Of a DNA stretch of 64,000 nucleotides, positions 8,316 through 15,977 are shown piece after piece (the first letter of the stretch is position 1; each line of letters begins with the position of its first letter). The stretch lies in the NCBI GenBank assembly GCA_002426195.1, contig DIOT01000030.1, positions 149,254 through 213,253 on the forward strand. Direction: 5' to 3'. The stretch is from Bacteroidales bacterium UBA5507 (GTDB lineage: Bacteria; Bacteroidota; Bacteroidia; Bacteroidales; Lentimicrobiaceae). A model generated the notes under the pieces. That model saw nothing but the letters and a program-made list of their open reading frames with translations, had not been told where the DNA came from and ran no database searches. The position numbers and the translations under genes were made by a program.

Positions 8316-10046
8316 ATGAATCATGCAGCAGAGAGAAAGGAAGTCTGGCTTAAAGCTTCTGTCATCGGTACCACCTGGGCTGCTTCTGAAATAATTCTTG
8401 GAAGCTTCCTTCACAATCTGCACATTCCGTTTAAAGGTAATATTCTCACCGCTATTGGTGTTATACTACTTATTTCTGCCAGTTATAAGTGGAAGGACAG
8501 AGGGCTATTTTGGAGGAGCGGAGTTGTATGTGCCATGATGAAAACTATGTCGCCAAGTGCGGTCATTTTTGGTCCCATGGTTGCTATCCTAATGGAATCA
8601 TTGCTTTTCCAGTTCTCCGTTCGGGTTTTTGGCCGCAATATCACTGGCTATATTTTCGGTTCCATCCTTGCCATGTCATGGGTGTTTTTTCAAAAAATTG
8701 CAAATCTCCTAATTTATTATGGTAACAACATCGTCGATATATACAAAGGTCTGCTATATTTCATCCAAAAAGAACTTAACATCACCACGCCCCTTTTTTG
8801 GGAGCTGCTTATCGCTTTACTTTCTCTATATGTAATATTAGGGACTATCACAGCACTCTTTGGAATAAGAACCGCGAGAACTCTTAATACAAGAGATAAT
8901 AACAGCAACAAAGCCTACTATAAAATTGGAGACAATCTAAGCCCAACTACTCATATTTCTCAATCATTTAAGTATTCAATTGTCTGGCTAACTTTCTCTC
9001 TGATTACGATGATAGTATTATTATACTTTAACAGCAATTATAATATATTAGTATGGCTTCCCACTACTATTGTAGTCATTATTATTTGGGTCTCAAGATA
9101 CAAACGCGCAATGAGACAAATTTTAAGACCCCGTTTTTGGATCTCTTTCATGATTATCACCCTCCTTGCTACTATTACGATCAGTTATCTGAATGGTGGC
9201 AAGAGCGATCTTATTTCAGGACTAATTACAGGTGTTAAAATGAATTTTCGGGCAGCCGTTATATTTATAGGTTTCTCTGTTTTGGGTACTGAACTTTACA
9301 ATCCAACTATCAGAGAAAAGATCAGAAATAGCTGGCTGAAAAATGCCGGGCAAGCTTTTGAAATAGCTTTTGAGTCATTGCCAGAATTAATTAAGATTCT
9401 TCCAGATGCTAGTAGTTTCATAAGAAAACCAGGTGAAGTTATTAGACTTCTATTTACCATTGCCGATAGCCGCATTACCTCTATCTTGAGAAACAATAAT
9501 GAACATGTAGCTGAAGTTTTCATCATTTCCGGTACTATTGAAGAAGGAAAGACAACCTTGCTTAATAAAATTGCCGATGAATTACGATTGAACAACATTA
9601 GTATTGATGGATTCACAAGTCCCCGGGTTTTTGACGGTAAAGAAACTATTGGATATAATATCAAACCATTAACTACAGGGCGTGAGATTAAATTTCTCAG
9701 AATGGGTGAAATACAGACTCTGGATAAGCAAATTGGCAGGTTTAGAATTCAACCTGAAGGTCTGGAGGAAGGTATCGGGATTCTTAGAAATTGCACGACA
9801 GCAGAAGTGGTTATAGTTGATGAAGTTGGTCGTCTTGAGATTGAGGGTCGTGGATGGGATATTGGAATTAAAAAAATCCTGTATGAAAACTCTGTGGTAA
9901 TCATGAGCGTTAGAGAAGAATTTATAGCTGATATGACAACATACTATAACATTAGAAATTACAATGTTGTGAAATTACCAGTTTCAGATGAGGCATTCAG
10001 AAATATTATTAAAAGAATTAATCTAATTACTGTCTCATCGCATTAA
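8316..10046 (+). CDS. polytopic membrane protein fused to a THEP1-type NTPase domain
   Basis: A 576-residue protein with two parts. Residues 1 to about 370 are membrane-embedded, in two clusters. The first (about 12-185) includes ILTAIGVILLISASYKW and SAVIFGPMVAILMES and looks like an ECF-transporter S-type bundle. The second (about 215-320) contains the basic loop SRYKRAMRQILRPRF and could be EcfT-like. After an amphipathic linker, residues 400-570 form a P-loop NTPase of the THEP1/NTPase_1 type: Walker A GTIEEGKTT near 406 and Walker B VIVDEVGRLEIEGRGW near 500. The glycine-rich loop and DExGxxE pattern are intact. The S- and T-like assignments are inference; the NTPase call is firmer. The function could be nucleotide-driven uptake or a membrane-tethered nucleotide phosphatase. 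The start ATG lies 16 bp after the tRNA terminator. Confidence 0.7.
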   Translation: MNHAAERKEVWLKASVIGTTWAASEIILGSFLHNLHIPFKGNILTAIGVILLISASYKWKDRGLFWRSGVVCAMMKTMSPSAVIFGPMVAILMESLLFQFSVRVFGRNITGYIFGSILAMSWVFFQKIANLLIYYGNNIVDIYKGLLYFIQKELNITTPLFWELLIALLSLYVILGTITALFGIRTARTLNTRDNNSNKAYYKIGDNLSPTTHISQSFKYSIVWLTFSLITMIVLLYFNSNYNILVWLPTTIVVIIIWVSRYKRAMRQILRPRFWISFMIITLLATITISYLNGGKSDLISGLITGVKMNFRAAVIFIGFSVLGTELYNPTIREKIRNSWLKNAGQAFEIAFESLPELIKILPDASSFIRKPGEVIRLLFTIADSRITSILRNNNEHVAEVFIISGTIEEGKTTLLNKIADELRLNNISIDGFTSPRVFDGKETIGYNIKPLTTGREIKFLRMGEIQTLDKQIGRFRIQPEGLEEGIGILRNCTTAEVVIVDEVGRLEIEGRGWDIGIKKILYENSVVIMSVREEFIADMTTYYNIRNYNVVKLPVSDEAFRNIIKRINLITVSSH

Positions 10047-10112
10047 GCTATGGTTTCTCATTTCATGGACGATACGTTTGGATATCAAATTTACTCAAAA
10101 TAAATGCATTGT

Positions 10113-10442
10113 TTATTTTACTTCAAAGATAGATCCAACTCTCTTATAGTTCAGCTTCCCATAATAATTGTCAACATCGGACATGACATAGATTTCTAGC
10201 CCAGGATAATCAAGATGGAGGCATTCCATCAATTTTTTACCTAAGTGCCTACCCCTGTAATCAGCCCTTACCAACAAGTCGCAAACATAAATGCAAAATC
10301 CCCAATCTTCAAGTGAACGGGAATATCCTAAAATTTCGCCTTTCTCTTCAGCAACGTATGCATAATCCCAATCTTCTTCATTTTCAATCATCCTAAGAAG
10401 GGATGCTTCGTCAGTCTGTTTGTTGTACCTTCTTACTTCCAT
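10113..10442 (-). CDS. GNAT family N-acetyltransferase
   Basis: A small acetyl-CoA-dependent N-acetyltransferase of about 109 residues. The acetyl-CoA-binding motif A is visible as VCDLLVRADYRGRHLGKKLM, with the R-x-x-G-x-G/A-like turn RGRHLG. The C-terminal motif B region is YYGKLNYKRVGSIF. The substrate is unknown. I start it at ATG 10442 (MEVRRYNKQTDEASL), because the 16 residues added by the upstream ATG at 10490 do not resemble the fold. The protein is shorter than usual GNATs, but its two ends look complete. It converges on the NTPase-fusion gene across 66 bp with nothing notable in it. Confidence 0.82.
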   Translation of the reverse strand: MEVRRYNKQTDEASLLRMIENEEDWDYAYVAEEKGEILGYSRSLEDWGFCIYVCDLLVRADYRGRHLGKKLMECLHLDYPGLEIYVMSDVDNYYGKLNYKRVGSIFEVK

Positions 10443-10635
10443 AATTAATGAATTTTGTATGCACAATTTACTCAAATTATTCTTAATCATTCAAAAAGGT
10501 CAAAACTAAAATCACCATTTAGAGCTAAATTGACAATACATGCACTTAAATTAACAAAGACATTTTGGCTGCCTTTTGTTATTAAATATATTGAGTCAAT
10601 TATATTCGTCGATACCTACTAAAGAAAAAGATATC

Positions 10636-11865
10636 ATGAAATTACTACTGATTGGACTAGTATTCTGTTTAGTGTTTATATCTTGTAATAATGGCACCAC
10701 TTCTGCTAACCGGATTGAAACAAGCAGTGGGGAGCCTGTTGAATCAAGAAAGCCTAATACCGATTACAAACCAGCATTCGAAGGACAAACGAGAATTGGA
10801 GGTGTTATAACCTCCACTCCTTACGAAGGAAGAGTAATAACTCGCTCATTAAGCTCTCCCTGGGGAATAGTTCCACTTCCCGATGGCAGGTTGCTGATAA
10901 CTGAAAAAAAAGGTAACATGGTAATTGTTGATCCTCTAAGTGGTTATTTAAGTGGCCCTATCAGAGGAATACCAGAAGTTGATGATAGAGGCCAAGGGGG
11001 GCTTTTGGGATTAGTATTAGACCCCGAGTTTTTGTCGAATAGGATGATATACTGGGTATTTTCAGAAAAGGTAGCCGAAGGCAATCACACGGCAGTTGCA
11101 AAAGGTAGATTATCAAATGATGAAAAAACAATTGAGAATGTGAAAGTCATCTATCGTGCCTTACCAACCTACGAAGGTACGTTACATTATGGAGGGCGAG
11201 CAATTTTTGATAAAGAAGGAAATTTATTTATAAGCACAGGAGAACGTTCAGATATAGAAACCCGTTCACAAGCACAATATCTAAATTCAGCATTGGGAAA
11301 AATACTTCGCATCACAAAAGAAGGAAAACCTGTTTCAGGAAATCCATTTGAGAGTCTGCCAAATGCATTGCCAGAAATCTATAGTTACGGGCACCGAAAT
11401 ATACAAGGATTAGATTTTCATCCTGAAACCGGTGAGTTATGGAGTAGTGAATTTGGCCCACTTGGCGGGGATGAGCTTAATTTGATTAATAAAGGAGCCA
11501 ATTATGGCTGGCCAATAATTACCTATGGACTCGAATACAATGGGAATGCCATCGGTAATCCACCAATTCAAGTACGTGAAGGGTTGGAACAACCTGTTTA
11601 TTATTGGGATCCAGTATTGTCCCCTAGTGGTATGAAATTCTATACAGGAGAAAATATTCCAGAATGGAAAAACAATCTGTTTATAACCGGATTAAACAGT
11701 AATCATATTGCCCGAATCATAATAAAAAATAATAAAGTAGTGGGTGAAGAACGCATATTATCAGGTGAAAGTCAACGGTTCCGAGATATAACTATGGGAC
11801 TAGATGGCGCACTATATACTATAACCGATCAAGGTCGATTATATAAAATAGATAAAAAACGATAG
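10636..11865 (+). CDS. PQQ-dependent aldose sugar dehydrogenase-like lipoprotein
   Basis: A soluble glucose dehydrogenase/Asd-type six-bladed beta-propeller, expected to oxidise aldoses with PQQ. I chose ATG 10636 because it gives a lipoprotein signal peptide, MKLLLIGLVFCLVFISC, with the lipobox Cys at residue 17. The frame is open upstream to 10576 but lacks a signal there. Family hallmarks are SSPWGIVPLPDGRLLITEK, the catalytic-His segment LHYGGRAIFD, GHRNIQGLDFHP and EFGPLGGDELNLINKGANYGWP. A candidate promoter lies upstream, with TTTTG ending at 10578 and TATATTCG at 10601-10608. The lipoprotein is probably periplasmic or outer-membrane bound. No PQQ biosynthesis gene is in the window. 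Confidence 0.9.
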   Translation: MKLLLIGLVFCLVFISCNNGTTSANRIETSSGEPVESRKPNTDYKPAFEGQTRIGGVITSTPYEGRVITRSLSSPWGIVPLPDGRLLITEKKGNMVIVDPLSGYLSGPIRGIPEVDDRGQGGLLGLVLDPEFLSNRMIYWVFSEKVAEGNHTAVAKGRLSNDEKTIENVKVIYRALPTYEGTLHYGGRAIFDKEGNLFISTGERSDIETRSQAQYLNSALGKILRITKEGKPVSGNPFESLPNALPEIYSYGHRNIQGLDFHPETGELWSSEFGPLGGDELNLINKGANYGWPIITYGLEYNGNAIGNPPIQVREGLEQPVYYWDPVLSPSGMKFYTGENIPEWKNNLFITGLNSNHIARIIIKNNKVVGEERILSGESQRFRDITMGLDGALYTITDQGRLYKIDKKR

Positions 11866-11904
11866 TCTCCATCTTACAATTCCTATTTAAGGAAATCACA
11901 GGAA

Positions 11905-13989
11905 ATGTTTAGAGTCAGAAGAATTATTCTCTTCGTTTATTACATTATAAATCCTTCAATAATTCTGGGTCAAGAGGTTGACAGTCTGTCACTAAGAAAA
12001 GCACTTGAACCGATTGAAATAATTGCATATTTCAATCAGCAACCACTTTTAGGAATAACATCTTCAGCACAGTTAATTTCCGCCAGGAAAATTGAAATCC
12101 AGCAAACCACAACACTACTGCCTGCTTTAAACAGTGTTCCAGGAATACGAATGGAAGAGCGCTCAACTGGCAGCTACCGTCTTTCTATAAGAGGAAGTTT
12201 AATCCGCTCACCATTTGGTGTCCGTAACATCAAAATATACATGGATGAATTTCCACTAACCGATGCAGGTGGCAATACATATATTAATCTAATAGATCCA
12301 GTTTCAATAAATAGTATTCACATCATGAAGGGACCTGATGGTTCTCTCTATGGTGCAAACTCTGGAGGTGTAATAAGAATGCAGCCCAATGGACTTAATG
12401 TGTTAAGAAATCAAATAAGTCTATTATTGAACTTTGGATCCTTTGGATTGATCCAGCAGCATATATCTGTTCAAAAAAAATTAAATGATAAGTATTCCTT
12501 TTCGATCGACCAGTCTTTTACAAGCAATAACGGTTACCGAGAAAACTCTTCATTAAAAAAGAAAACATTTCAGACTGCTCACAAATATGAATATTCAAAG
12601 AAGAACCAAATGCGGTTTATTATATTATTCACCGATATTGATTATCTTACTCCTGGAGGTCTCACCAAAAACGAGATGTATGAAAATCCAAGAATGTCTC
12701 GACCTGGAAGCGATTCAATTCTATCGGCTAAAGAACAAAAAGCCGGAGTGACCAATAAAACTCTTTTCGGAGGAATTGTCCATGAGGCTAACTTCACGAA
12801 TAAAGTATTACACTCATTTAGCATATTTGGTTCATACACTAATTTCGAGAATTCATTTATTTCGAATTATGAAATCAGAAAAGAGAAAAACCTTGGGGTT
12901 AGAACATGGTTATCATTTAAAGACACAGTTTTATCGGGTATCCGTTTGCAGATTCAATTAGGACTTGAGGGACAAAAAGGATGGAACAGTATTAATAATT
13001 TCTATAATGATCATGGACATGCTACAAAACCCCAAGCATTTGATGATTTGGATAATTCCTATCTCAGTTACTTTATACGTACTATGGTTAAGTTGTATGA
13101 TAAACTAACAATTGAAACCTCCTTAGGGCTGAATTCAGCAGAAATACTCTATACCCAAATGTATCCGATTATTCCTATTCCAAGTGGTCGTATTTTATTC
13201 GATGATATTTTAATGCCCAGAATTGCAGCGTCCTACCTAGTTAATAACACTATCGCCATCCGCGGTTCGGTATCTAAAGGATACTCACTACCAACAATAT
13301 CTGAAATACGTTCATCTGACAAATCCATTAACACTTACCTTAAACCTGAAGAAGGAATTAATTATGAAGTAGGGTTACGTTTAGAAATGAACAATGGAAG
13401 ATTGATAGGGGATCTTAGCTACTATCATTACAAGATGAATAATGGAATTGTAAGACAAGTTCGAGAAAGTGGCGATGAACATTATATCAATGCTGGAGTG
13501 ATAAAACAAAGAAGTATAGAAGCTTCTGGTTCGGCCGATCTGTTGATGTATCAAAATAAAGGATTACTTCGGGCTTTGAATTATCAAACTTCATTTACAT
13601 ACAACAACTTCAAATTTGAGAAATATAGGGTAAACGGTAATGATTTTACTAATAACAGAGTAACCGGTGTACCTGATTTTATATGGATTAACACATTGCT
13701 TTTGACATTCCCATTACAACTCGGACTTAACATTTCACAAAACTATACTTCATCAACACCACTAAACGATGCAAACACTTTCTATTCAAAGAAGTTTCAT
13801 CTAATACAACTTAAAGCAATCTGGAACCATCAAATTTTTAAAACTCTTCAAATTCAATTATTCATAGGTATCGACAATTTACTAGACGAGAAGTATAGTT
13901 TAGGAAACGATATTAATGCATTTGGACATCGATTTTACAATCCAGCTCCAGAGCGAAACTATTACGGAGGACTAAAAATGAGGTTTTGA
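11905..13989 (+). CDS. TonB-dependent outer membrane receptor
   Basis: A 694-residue TonB-dependent transporter. An N-terminal signal peptide, MFRVRRIILFVYYIINPSIILG, is followed by a plug domain (about 30-155) with LPALNSVPGIRMEERSTGSYRLSIRGS, IYMDEFPLTDAGG and the closing IMKGPDGSLYGANSGGVIRM. The rest is a 22-strand barrel ending in NYYGGLKMRF with the terminal Phe expected for outer-membrane insertion. There is no carboxypeptidase-like extension and no SusD partner, so it resembles siderophore, vitamin or metal-type receptors rather than SusC. It lies 39 bp after the sugar dehydrogenase and is probably co-transcribed. Its substrate is unknown; PQQ or a metal cofactor for the neighbour is a speculative possibility. 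Confidence 0.92.
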   Translation: MFRVRRIILFVYYIINPSIILGQEVDSLSLRKALEPIEIIAYFNQQPLLGITSSAQLISARKIEIQQTTTLLPALNSVPGIRMEERSTGSYRLSIRGSLIRSPFGVRNIKIYMDEFPLTDAGGNTYINLIDPVSINSIHIMKGPDGSLYGANSGGVIRMQPNGLNVLRNQISLLLNFGSFGLIQQHISVQKKLNDKYSFSIDQSFTSNNGYRENSSLKKKTFQTAHKYEYSKKNQMRFIILFTDIDYLTPGGLTKNEMYENPRMSRPGSDSILSAKEQKAGVTNKTLFGGIVHEANFTNKVLHSFSIFGSYTNFENSFISNYEIRKEKNLGVRTWLSFKDTVLSGIRLQIQLGLEGQKGWNSINNFYNDHGHATKPQAFDDLDNSYLSYFIRTMVKLYDKLTIETSLGLNSAEILYTQMYPIIPIPSGRILFDDILMPRIAASYLVNNTIAIRGSVSKGYSLPTISEIRSSDKSINTYLKPEEGINYEVGLRLEMNNGRLIGDLSYYHYKMNNGIVRQVRESGDEHYINAGVIKQRSIEASGSADLLMYQNKGLLRALNYQTSFTYNNFKFEKYRVNGNDFTNNRVTGVPDFIWINTLLLTFPLQLGLNISQNYTSSTPLNDANTFYSKKFHLIQLKAIWNHQIFKTLQIQLFIGIDNLLDEKYSLGNDINAFGHRFYNPAPERNYYGGLKMRF

Positions 13990-14087
13990 AATCAAAAAGA
14001 CACAATAAATAACTGACTACAAACAGTATTGATTTACTGCCTGTTGCGCAATTTGATTTAAGGTGCAATTAAATAAAATCATTCTAT

Positions 14088-14109
14088 TTTAGGTATACTT
14101 GTACCTAAA
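14088..14109. promoter_or_regulatory. 22-bp perfect palindrome, candidate regulator site of hcp
   Basis: TTTAGGTA and TACCTAAA are exact inverted repeats separated by TACTTG. The site ends 5 bp before the -33 element of the hcp promoter. That position suits an activator of the FNR/Crp or another dimeric family. The sequence does not match the classic FNR or NsrR consensus that I know. Confidence 0.6.
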
Positions 14110-14112
14110 CTC

Positions 14113-14143
14113 TTGTATAATCAATTTTAACTTTATACTTTTG
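14113..14143 (+). promoter_or_regulatory. hcp promoter with -33 TTG and -7 TACTTTTG
   Basis: TTG (14113-14115, counted from TCTTG) and a perfect -7 element TACTTTTG (14136-14143) are separated by 20 bp, which is the expected spacing for the Bacteroidota housekeeping sigma factor. The hcp ATG is 39 bp downstream. Confidence 0.75.
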
Positions 14144-14182
14144 CTTCGATATTCAACAACTAATTTAAAACGTAACATTATC

Positions 14183-15856
14183 ATGAGCTTATTTTGTTAT
14201 CAGTGTCAGGAAGCAGCCAAAGGAACAGGATGCTCCGCCAATCGTGGTGTTTGTGGAATTGATGAGCCAACCATCAATTTCCAGGACTTAAACGTTCATC
14301 TGCTAAAAGGGATGTCATTCTTTGCAACCAGGGCAGCGGCAAAGGATTTACCGGTTAACTCTGCAGCTCATACGGCCATCAGAGTATTATTTTCCACAAT
14401 TACAAATGCAAATTTCGACAAAAACTTCTTTTATGGACAAATTAAAGAAACCATTAGGATGCGTGATCAATTGCGCGCCAGTCTAGAGAATGTAGGAGTT
14501 GTATTTAATGATACTGATCTCAAATTCGCTTGCAAATGGTCACCAATGGATGACTCCGGAATCGAATCAACCGCCTTTACAATTGATCCGCGTATTGATG
14601 CGCCGACCGAAGATACCCGTTCATTGCGTGCACTTGCACTTTACGGTCTCAAAGGCATGGCGGCTTATGCGGAACATGCTCTTAATCTAGGCTTTGAAAA
14701 TGAAGCTGTGAACCTTCACATTTTAAAAACACTTGATTACCTACTAACAGATGACGACGATCTGAATACTCATATAAACATTGTACTGGAAACAGGAAAA
14801 TTTGGTGTTGAGGTTATGGCTCTTCTTGACAAGGCAAATACCACAACGTACGGTAATCCAGAAATTACACAAGTAAACATTGGTGTAAGAAACAACCCAG
14901 GAATCCTTGTTAGTGGTCACGATCTAAAGGATCTTGAAGAATTACTCGAGCAAACTAAAAATACAGGTGTTGATGTGTATACACACAGCGAAATGCTTCC
15001 TGCGCATTACTATCCAGCATTCCGCAAATATTCAAATTTTGTAGGAAACTATGGCAATGCATGGTGGAAACAAAAGGAAGAGTTCCAGACTTTCAATGGA
15101 CCTATCCTATTTACTACCAACTGCCTAGTTCCGCCTTCATCAACCAGTAATTACTCAGATAAAGTGTACACAACCGGCGCAGTGGGATTCCCAGGATTCA
15201 AATATATCAAAGAACGCAAACCTGGTCAGCAGAAAGATTTCACTGAAATAATTGAGCACGCTAAAATGTGTCAGCCACCATCCGAAATTGAAAGTGGATT
15301 TATAACAGGAGGATTTGCTCATAACCAAGTAATCGCTTTGGCAGACAAAATTGTTGAAGCAGTAAAATCAGGAGCCATAAGGAAATTCTTTGTAATGGCC
15401 GGTTGCGATGGACGTCATAAAGAACGCAACTATTATTCAGAATTCGCTCAACAGCTTCCAAATGATACAGTAATTTTAACTGCAGGATGTGCTAAATATC
15501 GCTATAACAAACTACCACTAGGAGATATTGGAGGAATCCCACGTGTTCTGGATGCAGGACAATGTAACGATAGCTATTCTCTCGCAATAATAGCGCTTAA
15601 ACTGAAAGAAGTATTCGGACTCGATAATATCAATGATCTGCCAATTGTTTACAATATTGCATGGTATGAACAGAAAGCAGTTATTGTATTATTAGCACTT
15701 TTACACCTGGGAGTTAAGAATATACACCTTGGACCTACACTACCAGCATTTCTTTCACCAAATGTGACAAAAATTCTTGTTGATACATTTGGAATTGGAA
15801 CAATCAGCTCAGTTGAAGAAGACATCCACAATATGGCAAACGCTCCAACTATATAA
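14183..15856 (+). CDS. hcp: hydroxylamine reductase / hybrid cluster protein
   Basis: Hcp is an anaerobic iron-sulfur-oxygen cluster protein that detoxifies NO or hydroxylamine and can act in protein S-nitrosylation. The start ATG 14183 gives MSLFCYQCQEAAKGTGCSAN and a 557-residue protein. The N-terminal cluster cysteines are spaced C-x2-C-x8-C-x6-C. Hybrid-cluster ligand regions are seen as TTNCLVPP, HAKMCQPPS, AGCDGRHKERNYYSEF, TAGCAKYRYNKL and DAGQCNDSYS. The frame is open back to an ATG at 14099, but that codon lies within the operator palindrome and upstream of the promoter, so it is not the start. The gene stands alone, flanked by its own promoter and terminator. Confidence 0.96.
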   Translation: MSLFCYQCQEAAKGTGCSANRGVCGIDEPTINFQDLNVHLLKGMSFFATRAAAKDLPVNSAAHTAIRVLFSTITNANFDKNFFYGQIKETIRMRDQLRASLENVGVVFNDTDLKFACKWSPMDDSGIESTAFTIDPRIDAPTEDTRSLRALALYGLKGMAAYAEHALNLGFENEAVNLHILKTLDYLLTDDDDLNTHINIVLETGKFGVEVMALLDKANTTTYGNPEITQVNIGVRNNPGILVSGHDLKDLEELLEQTKNTGVDVYTHSEMLPAHYYPAFRKYSNFVGNYGNAWWKQKEEFQTFNGPILFTTNCLVPPSSTSNYSDKVYTTGAVGFPGFKYIKERKPGQQKDFTEIIEHAKMCQPPSEIESGFITGGFAHNQVIALADKIVEAVKSGAIRKFFVMAGCDGRHKERNYYSEFAQQLPNDTVILTAGCAKYRYNKLPLGDIGGIPRVLDAGQCNDSYSLAIIALKLKEVFGLDNINDLPIVYNIAWYEQKAVIVLLALLHLGVKNIHLGPTLPAFLSPNVTKILVDTFGIGTISSVEEDIHNMANAPTI

Positions 15857-15886
15857 TAATCAGAATAAGGTTGGCTTTAGCATTAG

Positions 15887-15914
15887 AAAACCCCGCTTTT
15901 TAAGTGGGGTTTTT
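15887..15914 (+). terminator. intrinsic terminator after hcp
   Basis: A 12-bp stem, AAAACCCCGCTT and AAGTGGGGTTTT (one G-U pair), closes a TTT loop and ends in a run of T. It separates hcp from the downstream kinase. Confidence 0.87.
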
Positions 15915-15943
15915 ATTCTTATAGGAATTTACAGGATTTTGTC

Positions 15944-15951
15944 TAATTTTG
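15944..15951 (+). promoter_or_regulatory. -7 promoter element (TAATTTTG) for the sensor kinase
   Basis: TAATTTTG is a full match to TAnnTTTG and lies 26 bp before the GTG start at 15978, after the hcp terminator. The -33 region is weak. Confidence 0.55.
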
Positions 15952-15977
15952 ACCGTCACAATGTTCATTTTTATTCA

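Noticed and set aside
14099..14182. An upstream hcp start at ATG 14099
   Set aside because: It lies inside the palindrome and upstream of the promoter. The conserved Cys-rich N-terminus starts at 14183.
15777..15977. A kinase start inside hcp
   Set aside because: It would place the start before the hcp stop and the hcp terminator. The GTG at 15978 follows a promoter and gives a signal peptide.
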